Origin: Aliarcobacter sp.
GTDB lineage: Bacteria > Campylobacterota > Campylobacteria > Campylobacterales > Arcobacteraceae
Reading direction: 5' to 3'
Length of the DNA stretch: 15,562 nt
NCBI GenBank assembly: GCA_023268955.1
Contig: JALRJW010000161.1
Coordinates: 1-15,562 of the forward strand
Part shown: one piece after another, positions 1-7,308 of the stretch
Layout of the letters: each line of letters begins with the position of its first letter
Position numbering within the stretch: the stretch's first letter is position 1
The notes under the pieces: generated by a model
What the model was told of the DNA's origin: nothing
The model's input: only the letters and a program-made list of their open reading frames with translations
The model's database searches: none
Program-made: the position numbers and the translations under genes

Positions 1-52
<52 letters not shown>

Positions 53-62
53 ATAAATAAAG

Positions 63-139
63 TGGAGCGGGAGACGAGACTCGAACTCGCGACAATCTGC
101 TTGGAAGGCAGAAGCTCTAGCCAACTGAGCTACTCCCGC
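63..139 (-). tRNA. tRNA-Gly(TCC)
   Basis: Complete cloverleaf on the minus strand. The acceptor stem GCGGGAG pairs with CTCCCGC. The anticodon loop is CTTCCAA, giving TCC, which reads GGA and GGG glycine codons. The T arm carries GTTCGAG, and CCA is encoded at 63-65. It is 14 bases downstream of tRNA-Gln and presumably shares its transcript. Confidence 0.96.
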
Positions 140-153
140 ATAATCACTTTAAA

Positions 154-228
154 TGGATGGGGTAGCAGGATTCGAACCTGCGAATGACGGTACCAAAAAC
201 CGTTGCCTTACCACTTGGCGATACCCCA
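154..228 (-). tRNA. tRNA-Gln(TTG)
   Basis: Complete minus-strand tRNA with acceptor TGGGGTA pairing with TACCCCA, anticodon loop TTTTGGT (anticodon TTG), a T arm with GTTCGAATC, and CCA encoded at 154-156. The U1-A72 first pair is characteristic of tRNA-Gln. Campylobacterota lack GlnRS and make Gln-tRNA by mischarging with a GluRS followed by GatCAB amidation. It is the first gene after the promoter at 246-274. Confidence 0.96.
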
Positions 229-245
229 AAATTTAATAGGTCGAA

Positions 246-274
246 ATTATAATTAATTAATGTGAAAAAGTCAA
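246..274 (-). promoter_or_regulatory. Sigma-70 promoter of the tRNA cluster
   Basis: On the minus strand, TTGACT (269-274) lies exactly 17 bases upstream of TATAAT (246-251). This is close to the consensus and is the strongest promoter in the window. Transcription would begin about ten bases before the tRNA-Gln 5' end. It is back to back with the ribBA promoter. Confidence 0.85.
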
Positions 275-305
275 TATTTTTTAGATTAAATTTTGAAATT
301 TTCGT

Positions 306-311
306 TATAAT
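306..311 (+). promoter_or_regulatory. -10 box of ribBA
   Basis: A perfect TATAAT preceded by TTCGT lies 34 bases before the ribBA ATG. No convincing -35 lies 16-18 bases upstream, as is usual for Campylobacterota sigma-70 promoters. The leader of roughly 30 bases is too short for an FMN riboswitch. Confidence 0.6.
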
Positions 312-345
312 TTGCTAAATAAAAAAATTTAAAAGAAGATTTAAT

Positions 346-1377
346 ATGAATGCAATACAAAGAGTAAAAGAAGCAATAGAAGAGATTCAAAAAGGTAATA
401 TGGTTATTATGCTTGATGATGAAGATAGAGAAAACGAAGGTGATTTAGTATATGCAGCTGCATTAAGTAGTGCACAAAAAGTAAACTTTATGGCAACACA
501 TGCAAAAGGTTTAATTTGTGTTGCGGTACCAGCTACAACTGCTAAAAGATTGGAATTAAATCCTATGGTTAATTCAAATACTTCATCATATGAAACAGCA
601 TTTACAGTTTCAGTTGATGCAGCTACTGCAGAAACGGGAATTAGTGCAGGGGAGAGAGACGATACTATTAAAATTTTAGCAAACCCTATTGCAAATGCTC
701 AAGAATTAGTTAGACCAGGACATATTTTTCCACTTATAGCAAAAGATGGTGGAGTTTTAGTAAGAACAGGACATACAGAAGGAAGTGTTGATTTATGTAA
801 ATTAGCTGGACTTGCTGGTGAAGCAGTTATTTGTGAAATCATGAAAGAAGATGGAACAATGGCAAGAAGAGATGATTTAGATATTTTTGCCGAAAAACAC
901 AATATGAAGCAAGTTTACATTTCAGATTTAGTTGAATATAGATTATCTCATGAAAAACTTGTGGAGGAAATTTCATCAAAAGAATCTACATTTTTTAATA
1001 CAAAAGTTGAACAAAAAGAGTTTAAAGATCATTTAGGAAATATTCATACTGTAATTTTATTTGGTGAATTAACTGAAGAAACACATGTTAAATTTCATAC
1101 AATAGTTCCTGATATAAAATTATTTTTAAATGATGAAAAACTTCATTCAATGCTAAAGACTATAAACTTTTTACAATCAAAAGGTGGAGTTATAGTATTT
1201 TTAAGTGATGAAATCACAACAAATGACGCTAAAAAAGACTACGGAATAGGGGCTCAAATACTTAATTCATTAAATATTAGTAAAATTAAACTTATGACAA
1301 GTGGTGGAAAACATTCATTTGTTGGATTAAATGGATTTGGACTAGAAATTTTAGAAGAAATACAAATTGAGTGTTAA
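346..1377 (+). CDS. ribBA: RibBA: DHBP synthase with degenerate GTP cyclohydrolase II-like domain
   Basis: Residues 1-200 are a 3,4-dihydroxy-2-butanone-4-phosphate synthase, which converts ribulose 5-phosphate to the four-carbon unit of riboflavin plus formate in the cytoplasm. Visible hallmarks are DDEDRENEGD (24-33), GISAGERDDTI (98-108) and GHTEGSVDL (142-150). Residues from about 205 to 343 align in layout with GTP cyclohydrolase II, keeping DYGIGAQIL (298-306) and a GLNGFGLEI tail. However, the three zinc cysteines of GDxxxSxxCxC and the GRGIGL catalytic loop are absent, and the only Cys in that half is the last residue. I infer that only the RibB activity remains and that a separate RibA supplies the cyclohydrolase, as reported for relatives such as Helicobacter. 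The ATG follows AAAAGAAG. Confidence 0.95.
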   Translation: MNAIQRVKEAIEEIQKGNMVIMLDDEDRENEGDLVYAAALSSAQKVNFMATHAKGLICVAVPATTAKRLELNPMVNSNTSSYETAFTVSVDAATAETGISAGERDDTIKILANPIANAQELVRPGHIFPLIAKDGGVLVRTGHTEGSVDLCKLAGLAGEAVICEIMKEDGTMARRDDLDIFAEKHNMKQVYISDLVEYRLSHEKLVEEISSKESTFFNTKVEQKEFKDHLGNIHTVILFGELTEETHVKFHTIVPDIKLFLNDEKLHSMLKTINFLQSKGGVIVFLSDEITTNDAKKDYGIGAQILNSLNISKIKLMTSGGKHSFVGLNGFGLEILEEIQIEC

Positions 1378-1391
1378 TAAACACTCAATTT
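1364..1391. terminator. Hairpin at the 3' end of ribBA, between convergent genes
   Basis: A perfect 12-bp inverted repeat (1364-1375 and 1380-1391) with loop AATA. The stem contains the ribBA stop codon and ends in AAA/TTT, so a short U run is built in on either strand. It lies between ribBA and the convergent gene ending at 1412 and probably serves both. The T run is short, so efficiency is uncertain. Confidence 0.65.
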
Positions 1392-1411
1392 AGTTGATAT
1401 AAAAATACTTA

Positions 1412-1906
1412 CTACATAATTCCCGCAGCAGATTTAATCATTTCTAGAGTTCTTTGAGGAATTATCATCTCTTTTGATAACTCATTTTCATTAGCTTTAT
1501 AAAATTTAGAAGAAAGAATTGTATTGATTTTATCTTCAAACTTTTGAACAACTGTTTCTTGATGATCTCTATCTTCAATATTTAAGAAATGCTTTGGATC
1601 TTGATTTGATACCCTTGCAAGCCTATATTTAAAAACAGATTCATTGTCAGAATCAACATTAAATAATGAACAAAAAGTATTATATACTTTGTCTAATTCA
1701 GAACTATATTTTTTATAGATTTCAAAAGAACTATCATTTAATAAAGTACTAAAAGTAGGGTAGTCTGTAAATAGTGCTTTTAATTCATCATCGTTTACTG
1801 AATCATTTTCAACGTCAAATTTTTTTGATAATAAATGCTTTGCACAGTAGTAAATAACTTCTTCGTTATTAGTTTTAATATCATTAAGAAAATCAGAAAG
1901 TTTCAT
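1412..1906 (-). CDS. Hypothetical acidic cytoplasmic protein, 164 aa
   Basis: I do not recognise this protein. It has no signal peptide or membrane segment. It is rich in Asp, Glu, Lys and Asn, with probable helices throughout, and contains a few scattered Cys and no obvious metal or nucleotide motif. The coding call is well supported: the ATG has a clear AGGAG ribosome binding site 7 bases upstream, and the frame fills the space between the ribBA hairpin and the pckA hairpin. It lies 77 bases downstream of pckA on the same strand. It could be expressed by read-through of the hairpin between them or from a TATAAT embedded in that hairpin (1945-1950, minus strand). No function can be assigned beyond its position next to the oxaloacetate operon. 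Confidence 0.8.
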   Translation of the reverse strand: MKLSDFLNDIKTNNEEVIYYCAKHLLSKKFDVENDSVNDDELKALFTDYPTFSTLLNDSSFEIYKKYSSELDKVYNTFCSLFNVDSDNESVFKYRLARVSNQDPKHFLNIEDRDHQETVVQKFEDKINTILSSKFYKANENELSKEMIIPQRTLEMIKSAAGIM

Positions 1907-1929
1907 TTTTATCTCCTATTTAAAAAGCT

Positions 1930-1958
1930 AAAGTAGCTATAGTTATTATAGCTACTTT
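1930..1958 (-). terminator. Hairpin after pckA
   Basis: A perfect 12-bp inverted repeat (1930-1941 and 1947-1958) with a 5-base loop, in the gap between pckA and the next minus-strand gene. In the minus direction the stem ends in TTT and is followed by AGCTTTTT, a moderate terminator tail. In the plus direction it is followed by more T residues, but no plus-strand gene precedes it. The minus strand of the stem-loop also reads TATAAT (1945-1950), so the site may double as a promoter for the downstream gene. Confidence 0.6.
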
Positions 1959-1983
1959 TTTTGCTTATGTAGGAAATTATATC

Positions 1984-3564
1984 TTATAAAATTGGTCCTG
2001 CAGCTGTGAAATCATATTCACTTTCTAAAGTTAAGTATTTTTTAAAGTTAGCAATATACATTGAAGCTAATTTCTTTTTAGTTTCATCATAAGCTTCTTT
2101 ATCATCCCATGTATTTCTAGGATTTAATACGTTTGTATCAACTCCATTTAAAGTTTTTGGAATTTCTAAATTAAAAATAGGTAGTGTTTCAAATTCTGAA
2201 TTTTGAATAGAACCATCTAAAATACCATTAATACAAGCTCTAGTATTTTTAATACTCATTCTTTTACCAACACCATAAGGACCACCAGTCCATCCTGTAT
2301 TTACTAGGTAAACATTTACATTGTGTTTGTCAATTTTTTGACCTAATAATTCAGCATAAATAGTTGGATTTAATGGTAAGAATGCTTCACCAAAACATGA
2401 ACTAAATGTTGCAATTGGTTCAGTAATTCCTCTTTCAGTTCCTGCAACTTTTGCTGTATATCCACTTAAGAAGTAATACATAGCTTGTTGTTTGTTAAGT
2501 TTAGCAACAGGAGGTAATACACCAAATGCATCAGCACATAGGAAAATGATATTTTTTGGATGTCCACCCTTCATATCTGGAGTATGATTTGGAATATGGT
2601 CTAGTGGATAAGAAACTCTTGTATTTTCTGTTTTTGAACCATCTTTATAATCTACAACACCATTTTCATCAGCTACAACATTTTCTAAAATTGCACCTTT
2701 TTTAATAGCATTGAAAATTTCAGGTTCACTTTCACCATCAAGATTGATAACTTTAGCGTAACATCCACCTTCAAAGTTGAATACACCATTGTCATCCCAA
2801 CCATGTTCATCATCACCAATTAAAGCTCTGTTAGGATCAGTTGATAATGTAGTTTTACCAGTTCCTGATAAACCAAAGAATAGAGCAGTATCTCCATCTT
2901 TTCCAATGTTTGCAGAACAATGCATTGGTAGTTTACCTTCTAAAGGAAGCCAGTAATTCATCATAGAGAATACACCTTTTTTCATCTCACCAGCGTACCA
3001 TGTACCACCAATGATTGCAGTGTTTTGCTCTACATTAAATACAACATATACTTCTGAATGTAATCCATGACTTACATAAGACATGTCAACAGTTTTACAA
3101 GAATTGTAAATTGTAAATTCAGGTTTAAAGTTGTCTAACTCTTCTTGAGTTTCAGGAACAATAAACATGTTTTTAACAAAGTGTGCTTGCCAAGCCACTT
3201 CTGTAATAAATCTTACAGATTTTCTAGAATCTAAAGATGCACCACAATAAACATCAGTAACATATAAATCTTTATTACTTAATTGTTTTTTAGAATTTTT
3301 TAATAAATCCTCATAAACACTTGCAGATACTTTTTGATTTATATCTCCCCAAGCAATATATTTATTGCTTGGATCTTGGTTTACAAAGAATTTATCTTTT
3401 GGACTTCTTCCTGTAAATATTCCAGTATCAATCATCAACGCACCTGTTGATGATAATTTTGCACCTTCGTTTTCCACTGCATGTTTGATTAACGTGTCTA
3501 CATCTAGATTTCTATAAACAGTTCCTACGTTTTCTAAACCTAAACTATCTTTAATTTCAGACAT
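1984..3564 (-). CDS. pckA: Phosphoenolpyruvate carboxykinase (ATP)
   Basis: Cytoplasmic enzyme that converts oxaloacetate plus ATP to PEP, CO2 and ADP, the entry step of gluconeogenesis. At 526 residues it has the usual family length. Visible motifs are TGRSPKDKF (51-59, substrate-binding Arg), GTWYAGEMKK (187-196, with the metal-site Lys), the P-loop GLSGTGKT (231-238) and kinase-2 GDDEHGW (250-256), all intact. It is the last clear member of oadG-oadA-oadB-pckA, 26 bases after oadB, so it is co-transcribed with a decarboxylase that competes for the same substrate. The ATG at 3564 is preceded by AGGA and an A-rich GAAA stretch. With fbp elsewhere in the window, it covers both ends of the gluconeogenic pathway. 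Confidence 0.97.
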   Translation of the reverse strand: MSEIKDSLGLENVGTVYRNLDVDTLIKHAVENEGAKLSSTGALMIDTGIFTGRSPKDKFFVNQDPSNKYIAWGDINQKVSASVYEDLLKNSKKQLSNKDLYVTDVYCGASLDSRKSVRFITEVAWQAHFVKNMFIVPETQEELDNFKPEFTIYNSCKTVDMSYVSHGLHSEVYVVFNVEQNTAIIGGTWYAGEMKKGVFSMMNYWLPLEGKLPMHCSANIGKDGDTALFFGLSGTGKTTLSTDPNRALIGDDEHGWDDNGVFNFEGGCYAKVINLDGESEPEIFNAIKKGAILENVVADENGVVDYKDGSKTENTRVSYPLDHIPNHTPDMKGGHPKNIIFLCADAFGVLPPVAKLNKQQAMYYFLSGYTAKVAGTERGITEPIATFSSCFGEAFLPLNPTIYAELLGQKIDKHNVNVYLVNTGWTGGPYGVGKRMSIKNTRACINGILDGSIQNSEFETLPIFNLEIPKTLNGVDTNVLNPRNTWDDKEAYDETKKKLASMYIANFKKYLTLESEYDFTAAGPIL

Positions 3565-3590
3565 AATTTCTTTTTTCCTACTAATTTAAT

Positions 3591-4910
3591 TTATTTGAAT
3601 ATTGATAATAATACTCCTGCTGCTACCGCAGAACCGATAACACCAGCCACATTTGGACCCATAGCATGCATCAATAAAATATTTGACTTATCATACTGTT
3701 GTCCTTCTTTACTTACAACTCTAGCTGCCATAGGAACGGCAGATACACCAGCTGCACCAATTAGAGGATTTATTTTAGCATCTTTTGCCATAAACATGTT
3801 CATTATCTTAGCCATGATAACTCCCATCGCTGTTCCAGCTGCAAATGCTAATAAACCAATTGCCATAATACCCATTGTTTCCGCAACTAAAAAAGACTCA
3901 GCTGCTAGTTTAGAACCAACACCTAATCCTAAGAAAATAGTTACGATATTAATTAATGCGTTTTGCATTGTATCAGAAAGTCTATCAACAACTCCTGATT
4001 CTTTAGCAAAATTTCCAAAACATAATGCACCAATTAATGGAGAAGCATCAGGTAAGATTAATAAAGCCAATACTAAAACAACAATAGGGAAGATAATTTT
4101 CTCTAATTTAGTTACCTTTCTAATAGAAGGCATTTTAATTCTTCTTTCCGCTTCTGTTGTTAAAGCTCTCATAATTGGAGGCTGAATAACAGGAACAAGT
4201 GCCATATATGAATATGCAGCAACGGCAATTGCTCCAAGTAATTCAGGTGCTAATGCAGACGCAATAAAAATTGATGTCGGACCATCAGCTCCACCGATAA
4301 TAGAAATTGCTGCAGCTTGTTGTAATGTAAAATCAATACCTGGAATGTATTGAGATAAAACAACTGCACCAACTAATGAACCAAAAATACCAAACTGAGC
4401 AGCACCACCAAGTAGTGCCGTTTTAGGGTTCGCTAATAAAGGACCAAAGTCTGTCATAGCTCCAACACCCATAAAAATTAGTAAAGGGAAAAATTCATTA
4501 GCAATTCCCATATTATAAATAATTCCTAACATTCCATCAGGTCCTGCGATATTTGCTACAGGAATATTTGCTAATAATCCACCAAAACCAATAGGAATTA
4601 GTAGTAAAGGTTCAAAACCTTTTTTAATAGCAAGATAAAATAATAAGAAACAAATAATAATCATAATAACTCTACCACCACTTTGTGCAAATAGAGTCAT
4701 CTCTTCACCATGAGGACCTTTAACTCCTGCATGTGGTTCAATTAACGCTTTTAAACCTGTTGTATCATAAAAAGATGCAACTAATTCACCCATTGTTTTA
4801 GAATGGTATTCTTGTGGTTCACCTGAAGTAATTGGTGCCGTTGACGCATTAGCTGAAAAACTGAAAACAGTAGCTAACAATAATAAAATTGAAATAAAAC
4901 TTTTTTTCAT
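3591..4910 (-). CDS. oadB: Na+-translocating oxaloacetate decarboxylase, beta subunit
   Basis: Integral membrane subunit that decarboxylates carboxybiotin and couples this to Na+ export. Multiple hydrophobic segments run from about residue 79 to the C-terminus. Residues known to be essential in the Klebsiella protein are in place: Asp209 in GGADGPT (206-212), and Asn381, Gly385 and Ser390 in the NPLIGAAGVS stretch (381-390). The N-terminus is unusual. Residues 1-23 (MKKSFISILLLLATVFSFSA, then N-A-S) look like a Sec signal peptide with an AxA-like end, followed by a hydrophilic stretch of about 55 residues before the first conserved membrane helix. Classical OadB starts only about 15-20 residues before that helix. 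CGGAG precedes the ATG with suitable spacing. The gene lies 23 bases after oadA and 26 before pckA. Confidence 0.94.
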   Translation of the reverse strand: MKKSFISILLLLATVFSFSANASTAPITSGEPQEYHSKTMGELVASFYDTTGLKALIEPHAGVKGPHGEEMTLFAQSGGRVIMIIICFLLFYLAIKKGFEPLLLIPIGFGGLLANIPVANIAGPDGMLGIIYNMGIANEFFPLLIFMGVGAMTDFGPLLANPKTALLGGAAQFGIFGSLVGAVVLSQYIPGIDFTLQQAAAISIIGGADGPTSIFIASALAPELLGAIAVAAYSYMALVPVIQPPIMRALTTEAERRIKMPSIRKVTKLEKIIFPIVVLVLALLILPDASPLIGALCFGNFAKESGVVDRLSDTMQNALINIVTIFLGLGVGSKLAAESFLVAETMGIMAIGLLAFAAGTAMGVIMAKIMNMFMAKDAKINPLIGAAGVSAVPMAARVVSKEGQQYDKSNILLMHAMGPNVAGVIGSAVAAGVLLSIFK

Positions 4911-4933
4911 CTGTTAAAACTCCGAATAACCAA

Positions 4934-6730
4934 TTAGCCAATAGTAGCTAATGGTTGTCCTTCTTCTACAGATTGATTTTGTGAAACTAAAATAGAAGTG
5001 ATTGTTCCTGCTTCTGGTGCATTAATATCAATTTCCATTTTCATAGCTTCTAAAATCATGATTGGTTGGTCTTTTTCAACCACATCACCTTCTTTTACTA
5101 AAATTTTCCAAACGTTACCATTTACAGCAGCTTCAACTTCAACTCCACCAGCACTTGGAGTTGCTGTTACACCTGCAGTTGCAGGAGCAGCATCAGCAGC
5201 AACTGGAGTTATTTTAATATCAGCATTTCCTTCTGCAACAGTTACATTAAATTTTTGTCCGTCAACTACAACAGTATAATTTCCAGTAGAGTTACCCATA
5301 GTTTTATCCCCTTTTACTTCATCACTATTTTTTCTAACATTTAAAGGTGATTCACCTTTTAAGAATGCAATACCTTTTTCATCACAAGCAGCTGCAATAA
5401 AGATATTTTCTTCAGAAGCTTCAATTCCTTCTTTTTCTAATCTTTCTTTCCAAACAGAGATTTTCTTTTTATCATCTCTGTCCGCAATATCCAATGGATT
5501 TTCAGTTGTTGGTTCTAATTTTAATTTTTCAGCAGCTAATGCTACGATTTCTGGATCTGGTGAAACAGGAGTTTTACCAAAATATCCTAAAACCATTCTT
5601 CCATATCCAGGAGCAATTTGTTTCCATGGTCCAAACATAACATTTGCGTATGCTTGTTGCCAGTAAAATTGAGAAACAGGAGTTACAGATGTACCATATC
5701 CACCTTTTTCAACAACTTCTTGCATAGCTTTAATAACTTGTGGGAATTTCTCTAAAGTTCCACTATCTCTCATCATTTGAGTGTTAGCTGTTAAAGCTCC
5801 ACCTGGCATTGGTGAGAAAGGGATTAAAGGAGAAACTTGAGTAGCTTCTGGTGGCATGAAGTAATCACTTAAACAGTCATTTAATACTTCTTCATACTTT
5901 AAGATTTTTTCAGTAGTTAAACCACCTAAATCAAAGTTTTTACCTTTAACAGCGTGAAGCATTGTTAAGATATCTGGTTGTGAAGTACCACCTGAAACAG
6001 GAGAGGCAGCTAAGTCAATACCATCAGCACCAGCTTCTAGAGCAGCTAAATATCCAGATACAGATACACCTGCTGTTTCATGAGTATGTAGTCTAATATG
6101 CATATCTTCACCAACTAATCTTCTAGCCATTTGGATAGTTTCATAAACTTTTTGAGGTGAAGAAGTTCCTGATGCATCTTTGAAACATAAAGAATCAAAA
6201 GGTAAACCAGAATCTAAAATATTTCTTAATGTTTTTTCATAAAAAGGAACATCATGAGCCCCTGTACATCCAGGAGGTAAATCCATTAATGTAACAACTA
6301 CTTCATGGTTTAATCCATATTTTTTGATACATTCTGCTGAATATTCTAGATTTTGTACGTCGTTAAGTGCGTCGAAGTTTCTGATTGTTGTAGTTCCATG
6401 TTTTGCAAACATTTTAGCGTGTAGGTCAATTAGTTCTCTTGAACCAGTGTCTAGCATAACGGTGTTAATACCTCTAGCTAGGGTTTGTAGATTTGCGTCT
6501 GGTCCGACTATTTCCCTAAACCTATCCATCATCTCAAAAGCATTTTCTTGAAGATAGAAGAATAAAGATTGGAATCTTGCACCACCACCAAACTCAAAAT
6601 GGGTGATACCGGCTTCTTTTGCAGCTTCTACAGCTGGAAAGAAATCATCCATAAGAACTCTTCCTCCAAAGACAGACTGAAATCCATCCCTAAAGGTTGT
6701 ATCCATGACATCAATATATTTTTTAGCCAT
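4934..6730 (-). CDS. oadA: Biotin-dependent carboxyltransferase, oxaloacetate decarboxylase alpha-type
   Basis: Cytoplasmic subunit that moves a carboxyl group from oxaloacetate to biotin. Residues 1 to about 290 form the carboxyltransferase TIM barrel, followed by a conserved C-terminal region of that domain, a short Ala/Pro/Thr-rich linker (about 505-530) and a biotinyl domain with EAMKME, biotin on Lys564, 34 residues from the end. Catalytic residues can be placed: metal ligands Asp15, His215 and His217, the Lys184 to be carbamylated, Gln18, Arg86 and Thr249. The barrel is divergent. The usual RDAHQS is RDGFQS, WGGATFD is FGGGARF, and the SGGTSQP loop looks more like pyruvate carboxylase than classical OadA. 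The pairing with oadB and oadG supports a decarboxylase; a pyruvate-carboxylase-like direction cannot be excluded. Its ribosome binding site AAAGG lies in the last codons of oadG. Confidence 0.9.
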   Translation of the reverse strand: MAKKYIDVMDTTFRDGFQSVFGGRVLMDDFFPAVEAAKEAGITHFEFGGGARFQSLFFYLQENAFEMMDRFREIVGPDANLQTLARGINTVMLDTGSRELIDLHAKMFAKHGTTTIRNFDALNDVQNLEYSAECIKKYGLNHEVVVTLMDLPPGCTGAHDVPFYEKTLRNILDSGLPFDSLCFKDASGTSSPQKVYETIQMARRLVGEDMHIRLHTHETAGVSVSGYLAALEAGADGIDLAASPVSGGTSQPDILTMLHAVKGKNFDLGGLTTEKILKYEEVLNDCLSDYFMPPEATQVSPLIPFSPMPGGALTANTQMMRDSGTLEKFPQVIKAMQEVVEKGGYGTSVTPVSQFYWQQAYANVMFGPWKQIAPGYGRMVLGYFGKTPVSPDPEIVALAAEKLKLEPTTENPLDIADRDDKKKISVWKERLEKEGIEASEENIFIAAACDEKGIAFLKGESPLNVRKNSDEVKGDKTMGNSTGNYTVVVDGQKFNVTVAEGNADIKITPVAADAAPATAGVTATPSAGGVEVEAAVNGNVWKILVKEGDVVEKDQPIMILEAMKMEIDINAPEAGTITSILVSQNQSVEEGQPLATIG

Positions 6731-6734
6731 AATA

Positions 6735-6986
6735 TTAACCTTTTACGTTGTTATGATGTTGAATTGCAGCTGAGATAGCAGCTATTTTTGCAGATTGATT
6801 TGCAGCAGGACCTTTGTTAGACATAGGTTTAGTTTGAACAGAATTTTCCTTTTTTTCAGGAAAAAGCTTTGGTAATAAATTACCTTGAATCTTTAAAATT
6901 ACAATCATAATTGCAAGGAAGCCAAAAACAACTCCCATACCTAAGATCATAAACTTTATTGCTTCAATAATTAAATTTGGTTCCAT
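6735..6986 (-). CDS. oadG: Oxaloacetate decarboxylase gamma subunit
   Basis: Small membrane anchor that holds the alpha and beta subunits together. It has 83 residues with one membrane helix (about 9-33), then a charged cytoplasmic tail ending near a His77-His78 pair, which resembles the zinc-binding His cluster of the Klebsiella gamma subunit. I start at the ATG at 6986 because GGAGAG sits at 6991-6996, just upstream. A longer in-frame GTG start at 7007 would place that ribosome binding site inside the gene. It is the first gene of the operon and ends 4 bases before oadA. Sequence conservation in this family is low, so the call rests on size, topology and position. Confidence 0.88.
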   Translation of the reverse strand: MEPNLIIEAIKFMILGMGVVFGFLAIMIVILKIQGNLLPKLFPEKKENSVQTKPMSNKGPAANQSAKIAAISAAIQHHNNVKG

Positions 6987-7093
6987 AATACTCTCCGTGT
7001 TTACCACTTGAATTATTGACGTAATAATATTAAAAAATTGCTTTATAAATATTTAGTAAATATATAATTTTTTTATAAATTTAGAAATTCGTT

Positions 7094-7110
7094 TAAATTA
7101 TAATAATTTA
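7094..7110. repeat. 17-bp AT palindrome, candidate operator
   Basis: TAAATTAT and ATAATTTA are perfect 8-bp arms around one central base. The symmetry suits a dimeric CI/LexA-like repressor such as the adjacent S24 regulator, and it overlaps the candidate oad -10 box. Made only of A and T, it may be chance. Confidence 0.3.
7097..7102 (-). promoter_or_regulatory. Candidate -10 box of the oad-pck operon
   Basis: TATAAT on the minus strand, about 110 bases upstream of the oadG start, without a recognisable -35. In DNA this AT-rich the match could be chance. It lies inside the palindrome 7094-7110, so a repressor bound there would block it. Confidence 0.35.
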
Positions 7111-7248
7111 TCACCAATTACGAATAAATAGTTATCTATTGTGTTAATAAACTTTAAAAATTGTGATTTAGTTTTTGTTATTTTTTTAATCATTTTTTTT
7201 TCCTTATTTATTTTATATATCAAATTCTAATATTTTTTCAAAAAAGTA

Positions 7249-7277
7249 TTGAAAAATATTTCATTTTGTAATATAAT
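7249..7277 (+). promoter_or_regulatory. Promoter of the S24 regulator
   Basis: TTGAAA at 7249-7254 and TATAAT at 7272-7277 are separated by exactly 17 bases and followed by a leader of about 25 bases to the ATG at 7309. The TTG that could be read as an upstream in-frame start codon is therefore the first three bases of the -35 box. Confidence 0.75.
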
Positions 7278-7308
7278 TATTAAAATATATGAAAAAAGGA
7301 ATGTTTTT

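Larger units (their letters stand above)
6987..7308. promoter_or_regulatory. Divergent intergenic region between oadG and the S24 regulator
   Basis: A 322-base spacer with no gene. It is extremely AT-rich, with long T runs around 7185-7203 and several TATAAA/TATAAT-like strings. It holds the regulator's promoter near its right end, a candidate minus-strand -10 for the oad operon at 7097-7102, and an AT-only palindrome centred on 7102. Any operator for the regulator would be expected here, but the composition makes motif calls unreliable. I see no tRNA or structured RNA. Confidence 0.7.

Noticed and set aside
306..345. FMN riboswitch upstream of ribBA
   Set aside because: The leader after the -10 box is about 30 bases, far too short for the aptamer, and none of its conserved bases are present.
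699..902. Short antisense open frame in ribBA
   Set aside because: It overlaps the conserved RibB motifs on the opposite strand and has no start signals or recognisable product.
3595..4185. A 196-codon open frame on the plus strand, antisense to oadB
   Set aside because: It lies entirely within the well-supported oadB gene, its product is low-complexity (Ala/Ile/Pro/Asn) with no recognised domain, and no ribosome binding site or promoter serves it. It is a by-product of the biased codon use of a membrane protein.
6569..6778. Short plus-strand open frame over the oadG/oadA junction
   Set aside because: Antisense to two real genes, with no motif, no signal peptide and no ribosome binding site.
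6987..7007. Longer oadG start at a GTG at 7007
   Set aside because: It would place GGAGAG (6991-6996) inside the coding region, whereas that sequence is ideally placed for the ATG at 6986.
7020..7250. Phage attachment site or mobile-element remnant beside the CI-like regulator
   Set aside because: No integrase, direct repeat, inverted terminal repeat or other phage gene is visible. The spacer is simply AT-rich and both flanks are ordinary chromosomal genes.
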